From positions 62,001 to 126,000 of the forward strand of contig JAFRQR010000008.1 of the NCBI GenBank assembly GCA_017428545.1: 64,000 nucleotides of DNA, written 5' to 3'. This document shows positions 15,568 through 23,240 of the stretch, piece after piece. Made by a program: the position numbers and the translations under genes. This stretch comes from Clostridiales bacterium (GTDB lineage Bacteria > Bacillota > Clostridia > Saccharofermentanales > Saccharofermentanaceae). The number at the start of each line of letters is the position of its first letter. Positions within the stretch are counted from its first letter, which is position 1. The notes below the pieces were generated by a model that worked only from the letters and a program-made list of their open reading frames with translations, did not search any database and was not told the DNA's origin.

Positions 15568-15738
15568 ATGGCATATGTAATTTCTGATGCATGTCTGTCT
15601 TGTGGTTCCTGTGAGGGAGAGTGCCCGGTAGGTGCAATTTCTCAGGGTGACGGCAAGTACGAGATCAACCCGGACGTTTGTCTTGAGTGTGGTTCCTGCG
15701 AGGCTGCTTGCCCGGCTGGCGCGATTTCTCAGGGCTGA
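15568..15738 (+). CDS. 2[4Fe-4S] ferredoxin
   Basis: This 56-residue protein has two classic CxxCxxCxxxCP clusters: CLSCGSCEGECPVGAI and CLECGSCEAACPAGAI. This is the clostridial-type low-potential electron carrier of fermentative anaerobes. AAAGGAGG lies just upstream of the ATG. It has its own promoter and terminator, so it is a single-gene unit inside the ricT/trmN6 region. Confidence 0.96.
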   Translation: MAYVISDACLSCGSCEGECPVGAISQGDGKYEINPDVCLECGSCEAACPAGAISQG

Positions 15739-15763
15739 TCGTCTCATATGATGTAAAGTCGAG

Positions 15764-15802
15764 GGATCTGATCCTCTTAACCGGGGACCAGATCTCTTTT
15801 TT
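15764..15802 (+). terminator. Terminator after the ferredoxin gene
   Basis: GATCTG (15765-15770) pairs with CAGATC (15788-15793), extended by TCC/GGA after one mismatch, then a T-rich run CTCTTTTTT. Confidence 0.7.
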
Positions 15803-15817
15803 CATGGTAAGGAGTTT

Positions 15818-16603
15818 TTGGGTTTGGCAAGTTACGCGGAAAAGACAGAGACACTGGAGGACTTAGGGAGAGCAGGCTTTTCCCTGATCCAGAGTAAAGA
15901 CGGATTCCGGTTCGGTGAAGATACCGTCCTTCTTTCGTGGTTCGTTTCCGAAAACCTTCGGATCCGGAAAGCCCACCCGGTACGTGTCCTGGAACTCGGG
16001 ACGAACTGCGGCGCAGGGTCGGTGCTTCTTGCCGCGAGAAGAAAAGATATCCGGATCGACGGAGTCGAGCGCCAGAAAAAGGCCGCGGACATCTTTCTTC
16101 GGAATATCGAATTAAATGGCCTTTCCGACCGTGTCAGGGGATTTTTGAAAGATCTCCGCGAGATCCCGGACCGGCAGATCCCGGGAAACGTCTACGACGC
16201 CGTCTTTATGAATCCTCCGTACCGGAAAGCGGAAGAAGGTCCTGTAACTTCCGAAAAGATCCACAGCAAGGAACTTCAGGAAGCGCGTTTTGCGATGCAC
16301 GGATCAGTCGAGGACTTTCTTTTCTGCAGTAAGAAGATGCTCGCTTCGGCGGGAGATCTCTTCCTTGTCGACCGCAGTAAAGACTTTTCGCAGGTCATGA
16401 AGACCTGTATGGAACTAAACCTCGTGCCGAAGAAAGTGACTTTCGTCCATCCGTTTTCCGACAGGGAAGCGACGCTTTTCCTACTGTCGGCGAAAAAGGG
16501 CGGAAAGATGACCGGCACGGTGATCACGCCGCCCCTGATCCTTCGGGAAAAAGACGGCACCTATACCGAAACCTTAAAGAAGATCTATAACGAGGAAAAC
16601 TGA
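15818..16603 (+). CDS. tRNA1(Val) A37 N6-methyltransferase-like protein
   Basis: The product is about 261 residues. It is a Rossmann methyltransferase: RVLELGTNCGAGSVLLAAR is the SAM-binding motif and DAVFMNPPYRKA carries the NPPY catalytic tetrad of N6-adenine enzymes. It matches the TrmN6/YabB family by position before rsmI. No ATG or GTG fits: the start must be TTG at 15818 or 15824, both after AAGGAG (15808-15813). It is followed closely by rsmI. Confidence 0.85.
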   Translation: MGLASYAEKTETLEDLGRAGFSLIQSKDGFRFGEDTVLLSWFVSENLRIRKAHPVRVLELGTNCGAGSVLLAARRKDIRIDGVERQKKAADIFLRNIELNGLSDRVRGFLKDLREIPDRQIPGNVYDAVFMNPPYRKAEEGPVTSEKIHSKELQEARFAMHGSVEDFLFCSKKMLASAGDLFLVDRSKDFSQVMKTCMELNLVPKKVTFVHPFSDREATLFLLSAKKGGKMTGTVITPPLILREKDGTYTETLKKIYNEEN

Positions 16604-16606
16604 CCT

Positions 16607-17437
16607 ATGCTTTATTTAGTGGGAACTCCGATCGGAAATATGCAGGACTTATCGCCCAGAGCGGTGGAAGTCCTATCAAGTGTCGACCTTGTCGCCTGTG
16701 AAGATACGAGAAGAACGGGGCTTCTGCTTTCGCATTTCGGTATTTCCGCAAAACTTCTAAGCTACCATGAACACAATAAGGCCTCGGCAGGAAGTAAAAT
16801 CATTTCCCGCTTAAAAGAAGGACAGAACGTTGCTCTGGTCTCTGACGCCGGTATGCCCAGTATCTCCGATCCGGGAGAAAATCTGGTAAAGCTTTGTATC
16901 GAAGAAGAAATCGATATCACGACCGTTCCGGGGCCGGTTGCAGGTATCAGTGCGCTGGTGCTTTCCGGAATGGATACGAGACATTACTATTTTGAAGGGT
17001 TCCTTCCGGTCGAGACCAAGGAGAGAAAAGAACGCCTTTCTGTCGTTTCCGAATCGGCGGTGACCACGATCCTTTACGAGGCGCCGCACCGCCTGCTGAA
17101 GACGCTTAACGACCTTTCCGGCGCCGGGCTTTCCGAAAGACGGATCTCTGCCTGCAGGGAGCTTACGAAAAAGTACGAAGAGGTCGTCCGCGGCACGGTT
17201 TCCGAGGTGATCTCGCACTTTACCGAAGTTCCGCCGAAGGGAGAATTCGTACTGGTCCTTGAGGGGAGACCGGAAAATGAAACAAAAACGGTGCTTTCTC
17301 CCGAAGAACGCAAAAATCGCATTTTAAATTTAGAAAGTCAGGGTATGTCTACAAAAGAAATAGCAAAAACCCTGTCTTTGGAGTGGGGAGAAAGCAAAAA
17401 GGCACTATACGCTGAGGTGCTTGAAATGTTAAAATAG
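16607..17437 (+). CDS. rsmI: 16S rRNA (cytidine(1402)-2'-O)-methyltransferase
   Basis: The product is 276 residues. LYLVGTPIGNMQDLSPRAVE, VACEDTRRTGLLLSHFGI, LVSDAGMPSISDPGE and LYEAPHRLLKTL are the diagnostic tetrapyrrole-methylase-fold motifs of RsmI. It methylates C1402 of 16S rRNA with SAM. A C-terminal HTH-like helix pair (MSTKEIAKTLSLEWGESKKA) is common in the family. Confidence 0.96.
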   Translation: MLYLVGTPIGNMQDLSPRAVEVLSSVDLVACEDTRRTGLLLSHFGISAKLLSYHEHNKASAGSKIISRLKEGQNVALVSDAGMPSISDPGENLVKLCIEEEIDITTVPGPVAGISALVLSGMDTRHYYFEGFLPVETKERKERLSVVSESAVTTILYEAPHRLLKTLNDLSGAGLSERRISACRELTKKYEEVVRGTVSEVISHFTEVPPKGEFVLVLEGRPENETKTVLSPEERKNRILNLESQGMSTKEIAKTLSLEWGESKKALYAEVLEMLK

Positions 17438-17470
17438 TATATACACTTTTGTGTTAGGGGAGATAGTAAT

Positions 17471-19990
17471 ATGGTGGCCGACGATGCCGGCTTTGTATCA
17501 GCGTTATATGATTCTTCGATAAGCCTGGATCCGCAGCTTTTGGCGCAAGCCGACAGTTTGCTCGAGAACGTGGCTTTGTGTACTTTCGTTGTTTTCCCGA
17601 AGGAGCAGCGTTTCTTCTTTTCCCACGGAATGGTGGATATCCTGGGCCCTGTGGCCGGTGAAGACATGCTTTTGGATGCCTTTTTGGAGTTTGCCGATCC
17701 CGAAGAGCAGCGTGCTCTGAAACAGCGCTATGAGGTCGCTTTTTACGATCTTGCCGCAGACAACCAAAAGGTCGTCTCCTTTGAACACAATATCTATTCC
17801 AATTCCGGACATCTTTATCATATCCGCGTGACCATGCAGGTCGTAAAGAAGGAGAACCATCTGCTTATCTTCGGCATGATGGAGGACTATACCAGTTCTT
17901 TTGGAGAGATCGTTTACGACAAGCTTCTTTCCGATTCGATCGACGGATATGTTTTCTGCTACGAAGTCGACTCTGACTATTGCCGCTTCAATTCTTCGCT
18001 GGCACACCTTCTGGATTTCCCGACGGGGGATCTGCAGCATGCCTCCAAAGAGATCGGCAATCTCGTTAACCCTGAGGATTCGACCACTTTTGTCGCGATC
18101 ATGCAGGGCGCGAAAGAGATCAAAGACGGCTTCGGACTGGATTTCCGTATCCTTTCGCCGGTACTCGGTGAGGTATGGGTGCATTCCTGCGGCGTTTTCG
18201 ATTTCACGTCTCCGGACCAGAAGCACTATAAGATCGGTATCCTGATGGATGTTACGGAAAGAAAAAAGACCAATTCTCTTCAGAGAATGATCATCGACGG
18301 ATCCGAAGCGATCACTTTTACGGCCGACATGAAGCGTGGTATCATCGAGTTCTCCCCGAACCTGAAGGATACCTTCCCGGATATGGAACTGACATATTCC
18401 GGCGACATTATCAACCTTATGGCCGAAGAAGTCGTTGAAGACGACCGCCGCCGTTTTATCGAGACATTTACCTACCTCGTCGACGAGGAAAGAGATACCT
18501 TCTCCATCGAGTTCCGCGTATGGGGCAAAGACGATCAGATCAGATGGCTCGCCAGCCGCGGCAAGACTGTCTACGACAGCAGCAAGCAGGCGCTGGTCAT
18601 TATCGGTACGATCTTCGACCTGACCTCTATGAACGAGATGCGTGAGAACGTCGAGAAGAATTCTTCGCGAAATGCACTGACCGGGCTTCTTGCGCGTGAC
18701 CGCCTGATCTCGGATCTGGACGCACTGATCCATGACAGAGATGTCCTTTCGGCAGCGATCGTACTGATCGACATCAAGGACTTCCATATTTTCAATGACC
18801 GTTACGGCAGAGAATCCGGTGACAGACTTCTGGTCACTGTGGCCAAAAAACTCAGAGAGAGCCTGCCGAAGGGCTGCGAGCTCTACCATATTAACCTCGA
18901 TGTGTTCTGTATCCTCTGGAACAACGCGACGCGTGTCCAGGTCGAAAACCACATGAAAGCCATTAAGGAAGAGATGAATGCGCCGCTGGTCGTTGACCGC
19001 AGCACGATCTATGTTTCTTTCTCGATGAGCGCGGCGCTTTTCCCGTCGTGCGGAAATGTGGCCGAGGAACTCCTCGTAAATGCGGAGATCACGCTGCATA
19101 AGGTTAAGCAGGACCAAAGACTTACCTATTCGATCTATACTCCGCAGTTTAAGGTCGAACTGAAGGAAAGACTGGACTTCGAGTTCCAGATCAGTAAATC
19201 TGTAAGAGAAGGAAACCAGAACTTCCTCCTTTACTTCCAGCCGCTCGTGGATGCCAGATCCGAACGTCTGGTCGGATGCGAAGCCCTTTTGCGATGGATG
19301 TCTCCTTCGGGACAGCTCATCAATCCGGAAAAGGTCATCGCCGCCGTCTATGCGACGGGCCAGATGAATGTCGTCGGCGACTGGATCTTACGAACTGCCA
19401 TGAAGCAGTGCAAGGACTGGATCGACGATGGTGTATCCGAAGATTTCTATGTGCATATCAACGTTACGGCCGAAGACATGGCAAGGATCGACTTTGCCGA
19501 TTATGTCATCCAGCTTCTTTCTGAATACGGGCTTTCTCCGAAGAATATCCTTTTGGAGATCACGGAGACGACCTTGATGAAGAATCTAGCGATCTGCCGC
19601 CAGAATATGAGCAAGCTCCGCAGCAACGGCATCCGCATCGCACTCGATGATTTCGGAACCGGATATTCGTCCTTTAATTATCTTCGTGAGTTCCCGGTAG
19701 ACGAGATCAAGATCGACCGTGCATTCGTCGATCAGGATGACCGCTTCAATATGTCGTTCATTTCGGCTATTGTTCTCCTTACACGTACCATCGGCATGAC
19801 TGTGTGCGTCGAGGGTATCGAGACCGCGCAGAAAGCTTCGAGGATCCGCTCCCTCGGCGTGGATATCTTCCAGGGATTCTATTTTGCCAAGCCGCTTTCG
19901 CCGGAGGATTTTGAGAAAAAATACTTCTCCGGTGCGAAGTTCCGTGCACCGAAAGAAGAGGTAAAAGAACGTACGAGACGTGGTGAGTAA
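17471..19990 (+). CDS. PAS-GGDEF-EAL protein, predicted cyclic di-GMP phosphodiesterase
   Basis: The product is 839 residues with no membrane helix. PAS-like folds fill about 20-400, with PAC-type ends at MDVTERKKTNSLQ and FDLTSMNEMRENV. A GGDEF-like domain (about 400-560) starts NALTGLLARDRL, but its active loop reads YHINLDVFCILW, so no cyclase activity is expected. The EAL domain (about 570-825) keeps GCEALLRW, EITET, LDDFGTGYSS, EIKIDRAF, CVEGIET and QGFYFAKPL, so it should hydrolyse cyclic di-GMP. PAS signals probably tune it. A two-component system follows after 35 bases. Confidence 0.92.
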   Translation: MVADDAGFVSALYDSSISLDPQLLAQADSLLENVALCTFVVFPKEQRFFFSHGMVDILGPVAGEDMLLDAFLEFADPEEQRALKQRYEVAFYDLAADNQKVVSFEHNIYSNSGHLYHIRVTMQVVKKENHLLIFGMMEDYTSSFGEIVYDKLLSDSIDGYVFCYEVDSDYCRFNSSLAHLLDFPTGDLQHASKEIGNLVNPEDSTTFVAIMQGAKEIKDGFGLDFRILSPVLGEVWVHSCGVFDFTSPDQKHYKIGILMDVTERKKTNSLQRMIIDGSEAITFTADMKRGIIEFSPNLKDTFPDMELTYSGDIINLMAEEVVEDDRRRFIETFTYLVDEERDTFSIEFRVWGKDDQIRWLASRGKTVYDSSKQALVIIGTIFDLTSMNEMRENVEKNSSRNALTGLLARDRLISDLDALIHDRDVLSAAIVLIDIKDFHIFNDRYGRESGDRLLVTVAKKLRESLPKGCELYHINLDVFCILWNNATRVQVENHMKAIKEEMNAPLVVDRSTIYVSFSMSAALFPSCGNVAEELLVNAEITLHKVKQDQRLTYSIYTPQFKVELKERLDFEFQISKSVREGNQNFLLYFQPLVDARSERLVGCEALLRWMSPSGQLINPEKVIAAVYATGQMNVVGDWILRTAMKQCKDWIDDGVSEDFYVHINVTAEDMARIDFADYVIQLLSEYGLSPKNILLEITETTLMKNLAICRQNMSKLRSNGIRIALDDFGTGYSSFNYLREFPVDEIKIDRAFVDQDDRFNMSFISAIVLLTRTIGMTVCVEGIETAQKASRIRSLGVDIFQGFYFAKPLSPEDFEKKYFSGAKFRAPKEEVKERTRRGE

Positions 19991-20025
19991 AAGGAAAGTT
20001 GCGACAGTAGAGGAAATGACAGGAA

Positions 20026-20721
20026 ATGAGATACGACTGTCTGATAGTTGACGATGAAAAAGCGATCGCGGATAACACCTGCGAGTACTTCAATATGTTC
20101 GATGTAAAGACCCGCGCCTGCTACAGCATGGCCGAGGCGCTTTCGTTCTTTTCGGAAAATGAGACCGGCCTTGTCCTTCTGGACATCAACCTCGGTGACG
20201 GCTCCGGATTTGAACTTTGCAAGCATATCCGTGAGAGCCTGAATATCCCGATCCTTTTTATTTCCGCGCGAAATACCGATGACGACAAGATCATCGCCTT
20301 AAACATCGGCGGCGACGACTATGTCGAAAAACCGTATTCCCTCGGCGTCCTTCTGGCCAAAGTAAAGGTCATGCTCCGCCGCTTCGGCGCCATGGAAGAA
20401 AAGCCGCAGGCAGATATCTTTACCGACGGAGATCTTTCCGTAGATAAGAAGAATAAGACCGTAACTATCAGTGGCGAGCCGAAGAAGCTCACCAGCATGG
20501 AGTTTTCGCTCCTTTGTTATCTCATCGAAAACCCGGACCGCCTGATCACGAAAGCGGAGCTTTTCGATAACGTTTGGAAAGATAAGTTCACCTCTGACGG
20601 CACGCTCAATGTACATATCCGAAAGCTCAGAGAAGCGATCGAAGCCGATCCGAAGAATCCTTCCCGCATCGTGACCGTCTGGAAGGAAGGCTATAAGTAC
20701 GTCACGGGTGCCGGCAAATGA
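20026..20721 (+). CDS. OmpR-family response regulator (VncR-like)
   Basis: The product is 231 residues. The receiver domain has DDEK near the N-terminus and the phospho-acceptor aspartate in LVLLDINLGDGSGF; ISARNTDDDK and GGDDYVEKPYS give the conserved Thr/Ser-Ala and Lys. The C-terminal winged helix reads LTSMEFSLLCYLIENPDRLI and ends VWKEGYKYV. Its stop overlaps the kinase start. Direct TTAAG repeats before the ABC genes are its likely binding site. Confidence 0.94.
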   Translation: MRYDCLIVDDEKAIADNTCEYFNMFDVKTRACYSMAEALSFFSENETGLVLLDINLGDGSGFELCKHIRESLNIPILFISARNTDDDKIIALNIGGDDYVEKPYSLGVLLAKVKVMLRRFGAMEEKPQADIFTDGDLSVDKKNKTVTISGEPKKLTSMEFSLLCYLIENPDRLITKAELFDNVWKDKFTSDGTLNVHIRKLREAIEADPKNPSRIVTVWKEGYKYVTGAGK

Positions 20722-21974
20722 GAAAAGGGAAGAAGATCTTTATTCTCCTGATCGTTCTTACGTTCCTCATCGAAGGCTCCGTCAGCCTCTTCTTTCTTCA
20801 GAGATCCCGCGAGATCGATCAGGATACCGTTGCCGTAAATGACGTTTTGAAGACGATCGAGGAGAATTTCGGCGAACCGGAAAAGTACCCCGCCGACTTG
20901 TCCTATTCCGTGATCGATAATGACGGCAAACTCCTTTTCGCCACCGAAGAAGGCATCTCCACTTCCGTTAACGAAGCGGTAAGAAATAACGACACGATCC
21001 TGGACCTCACCGTGGACGGTTCTGCCGCGGGAAAAGTGCTTTTCCATAATGCGACGCGTGAGAGGATCGGAAAGTGGCAGCAGGCGATCGCCGTGACCGT
21101 TCTTTGCAGTTCGATCATTCAGGCGGTTCTCGTTATCTCGTACATGCTGTATCTTCGAAAGACCATCGTGAAGCCGTTTGACGAGCTTTCTGATTTTGCC
21201 AACCGTGTCGCCGGCGGAGATCTCGATATCCCGCTTGAGATGGATAAGGGAAACACCTTCGGAAGTTTCACCGAAGCATTCGACTTGATGCGCACGGAAC
21301 TGAAAAAATCCCGTGCTGCGGAAAAGGCTGCCTATGACGCAAAGAAAGACATGGTCGCGCAGCTTTCCCACGACATCAAGACACCGGTCGCCTCCATCAA
21401 GTCTGCGTCCGAATTCGGCTATGAACTCGCTAAAGATGAGAAGGTAAAAGAGCGTTTTAACCTCATCAACTTCAAGGCAGATGAACTTACCGTCCTGGTC
21501 GATAATCTCTTTGTCGAGAGCGTGAAAGACGCGTCTGAGATCAAGGTCAGCCCCGGAGAAAACGACTCGTCCACGGTCCGTGAAGCGATTCTGCACGCGG
21601 ACTTCCAAGGCCGCGCAGGAGGATTTACGATTCCCGAGTGTACGGTCTTTACCGATAAGCTTCGTCTGCAGCAGGCCTTCGACAATGTCTTTATCAATTC
21701 CTATAAGTACGCGGATACGGAAATCAAGGTCGAGGCCAAGATCGAAGGTGAATACCTGAAGGTTGCCGTCCGTGACTTCGGTCTGGGCGTTACCGATGAG
21801 GAAGTCGCTGTACTGAAAGAGAAGTATAAGCGTGGTGCCAACAGTGAAGAAAAAGACGGCGCCGGCATCGGATTATACCTGACATCTTATTTCCTAAAAG
21901 AGATGGATGGTGATATCCTTATAACGAACGAAGACCCGGGACTTCAGGTATTATTCTTAATTCGGACCAAATGA
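20718..21974 (+). CDS. Sensor histidine kinase (VncS-like)
   Basis: The product is 418 residues. There are two membrane helices (about 6-28 and 118-143) around a short extracytoplasmic domain, then HAMP, the H-box QLSHDIKTPVASIKSASEFG, an N-box (AFDNVFINSYKYAD) and G-boxes (VRDFGLGV, GAGIGLYL). It overlaps the response regulator by 4 bases. This arrangement next to an FtsX-type transporter is typical of systems that respond to peptides or cell-envelope stress. Confidence 0.93.
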   Translation: MRKGKKIFILLIVLTFLIEGSVSLFFLQRSREIDQDTVAVNDVLKTIEENFGEPEKYPADLSYSVIDNDGKLLFATEEGISTSVNEAVRNNDTILDLTVDGSAAGKVLFHNATRERIGKWQQAIAVTVLCSSIIQAVLVISYMLYLRKTIVKPFDELSDFANRVAGGDLDIPLEMDKGNTFGSFTEAFDLMRTELKKSRAAEKAAYDAKKDMVAQLSHDIKTPVASIKSASEFGYELAKDEKVKERFNLINFKADELTVLVDNLFVESVKDASEIKVSPGENDSSTVREAILHADFQGRAGGFTIPECTVFTDKLRLQQAFDNVFINSYKYADTEIKVEAKIEGEYLKVAVRDFGLGVTDEEVAVLKEKYKRGANSEEKDGAGIGLYLTSYFLKEMDGDILITNEDPGLQVLFLIRTK

Positions 21975-22088
21975 AGCTGCCACAATACGATCCGGGTATT
22001 TCATCGGCTGATTTCCATAGCCAAAATCATAGTATAGAATTGCCTGAAAACTGGGCGAACAACTGTTCCTTTTATTCTGGAAAAGGGA

Positions 22089-22094
22089 TAAAAT
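22089..22094 (+). promoter_or_regulatory. Probable -10 of the type I toxin mRNA
   Basis: TAAAAT lies about 65 bases upstream of the toxin start, with a weak -35 (TTCCTT at 22066). The resulting leader would begin near 22101 and include GGAAACAGTT (22104-22113). Confidence 0.45.
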
Positions 22095-22157
22095 AGTGGT
22101 GTAGGAAACAGTTGGTTTCTTCTTTTCCCCTAATCGAATGATGAGGGGGTGAGGCCT

Positions 22158-22265
22158 ATGATGATGACATGGGGTGAGTTTTTCACTTTCTGTTCCTTTA
22201 TTGTTGCCTTAGTCGCTCTGATTGTAAATCTTTGCAAGGAAAGAAACGGCACAAAAAAGAAGTAA
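22158..22265 (+). CDS. Putative holin-like type I toxin (Hol_Tox/TxpA-like)
   Basis: This is a 35-residue hydrophobic peptide: MMMTWGEFFTFC, one membrane helix (SFIVALVALIVNL) and a basic tail CKERNGTKKK. Size, the start and a single helix with a Lys-rich end match the putative holin-like toxin family of Firmicutes. GGGGGTGAGG precedes three in-frame ATGs at 22158, 22161 and 22164. Its mRNA 3' end is covered by an opposing small RNA gene, the hallmark of type I toxin-antitoxin pairs. The product probably inserts in the membrane and arrests growth when unrestrained. It lies between the sensor kinase and the ABC transporter. Confidence 0.8.
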   Translation: MMMTWGEFFTFCSFIVALVALIVNLCKERNGTKKK

Positions 22266-22336
22266 ACCGTCACGATCCTGAACTCCGACGGTTTACTTAA
22301 TTGATAACCTAAGGGGAAACAGATCAACTGTTTCCT
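22250..22336 (-). ncRNA. Antisense antitoxin RNA of the type I system
   Basis: A consensus minus-strand promoter (TTGAAA at 22365-22370, 16 bases, TATAAT at 22343-22348) starts transcription near 22336. The RNA begins with a GGAAACAG/CTGTTTCC hairpin and ends at a stem AAACCGTC/GACGGTTT (22264-22294) followed on the minus strand by a run ACTTCTTTTTT. It overlaps the toxin's 3' end and stop codon. The layout matches RatA-type antisense RNAs. Confidence 0.75.
22314..22336 (+). terminator. 3' hairpin of the toxin mRNA
   Basis: GGAAACAG (22315-22322) pairs with CTGTTTCC (22328-22335) around ATCAA. The segment AACTGTTTCC (22326-22335) is also the exact complement of GGAAACAGTT in the mRNA leader. 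The following T run is weak, so some readthrough is possible. Confidence 0.55.
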
Positions 22337-22404
22337 ATCTCTATTATATAATGATTTTGTTTGATTTCAAGTTTATTAAGTTGGTAGATCTGTCGCAATT
22401 GGAA

Positions 22405-22458
22405 TTAAGAAAGATTTAAGAGTTCCTTAAAGGCACTTAAGACTTGAAAAGGTAAGAT
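22405..22458 (+). promoter_or_regulatory. Direct-repeat operator and -10 of the ABC transporter genes
   Basis: Four TTAAG/TTAAA repeats begin at 22405, 22416, 22427 and 22437, that is, every 10-11 bases on one helix face. A -10 TAAGAT (22453-22458) follows without a consensus -35. This is the usual layout of a promoter activated by an OmpR-type regulator. Confidence 0.65.
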
Positions 22459-22482
22459 AGTGCCATAAGGAGGCGGAAAGCT

Positions 22483-23238
22483 ATGAACGAAATTATTAAA
22501 ACACAAAAACTTTGCAAAACATTTTCTAACGGCGGTGTGCAGCAGCACGTGCTCCGAAACATCGATCTTTCTATTTATGAAGGTGATTTTACAGTAATCA
22601 TGGGTGCTTCCGGCGCAGGTAAATCCACTCTTCTTTATGCCCTGTCCGGCATGGACAAGCCGACCCTCGGTGAGGTTACTTTCGCAGGAAAGAACATCAC
22701 AAAGGGAACTCCGGATGAGCTCGCTCTTTTCCGAAGAAAGAACTGCGGATTCGTTTTCCAGCAGACTTACCTTGTAGACTCCATGAGCGTTCTTGATAAC
22801 GTTCTTGCCGCGGCTCTTCTCGTCGAGAAGAATAAGAAGACGGCAGGCGCAAAGGCAAGAGAAGTTCTGAAGTCTGTCGATATCGATGAGAATCTCTGGA
22901 ACAAATTCCCGACACAGCTTTCTGGCGGTGAAGCCCAGCGTGTCGGTATCGCAAGAGCTCTGATCAACGAACCGAAGCTTGTGTTCGCCGATGAGCCGAC
23001 AGGAGCCCTGAACTCGACAACAGGTAAGGATGTCCTCGACGTTCTTACAAAAGCAAATGATAACGGACAGTCCATCGTAATGGTTACCCACGATATCACA
23101 TCTGCCCGCCGCGGCAACCGCATCCTCTACGTCAAAGACGGTGAGATCGCAGGTGAATGTGACCTCGGAAAGTATGTTTCCGGCGACAAGGAGCGTCACC
23201 TGAAGCTTCGTGACTTCTTAGGCGGAATGGGGTGGTAA
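22483..23238 (+). CDS. ABC transporter ATP-binding protein (FtsX/BceA type)
   Basis: The product is 251 residues. It has Walker A GASGAGKSTL, the Q-loop FVFQQTYLV, the signature LSGGEAQRVGIARAL, Walker B LVFADEPTGALN and the H-loop MVTHD. It closely resembles ATPases of antimicrobial-peptide exporters and sensors. AAGGAGG precedes the ATG. It overlaps or abuts the permease gene, so the pair is one operon, probably controlled by the adjacent two-component system. Confidence 0.95.
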   Translation: MNEIIKTQKLCKTFSNGGVQQHVLRNIDLSIYEGDFTVIMGASGAGKSTLLYALSGMDKPTLGEVTFAGKNITKGTPDELALFRRKNCGFVFQQTYLVDSMSVLDNVLAAALLVEKNKKTAGAKAREVLKSVDIDENLWNKFPTQLSGGEAQRVGIARALINEPKLVFADEPTGALNSTTGKDVLDVLTKANDNGQSIVMVTHDITSARRGNRILYVKDGEIAGECDLGKYVSGDKERHLKLRDFLGGMGW

Positions 23239-23240
23239 CC

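Noticed and set aside
17504..19117. Open frame (537 codons) opposite the EAL protein
   Set aside because: No motif or ribosome site, and it mirrors a gene with intact domains.
22130..22327. Minus-strand open frame of 65 codons over the toxin
   Set aside because: It runs opposite the toxin gene and extends through the antisense RNA hairpins; no ribosome site is present.
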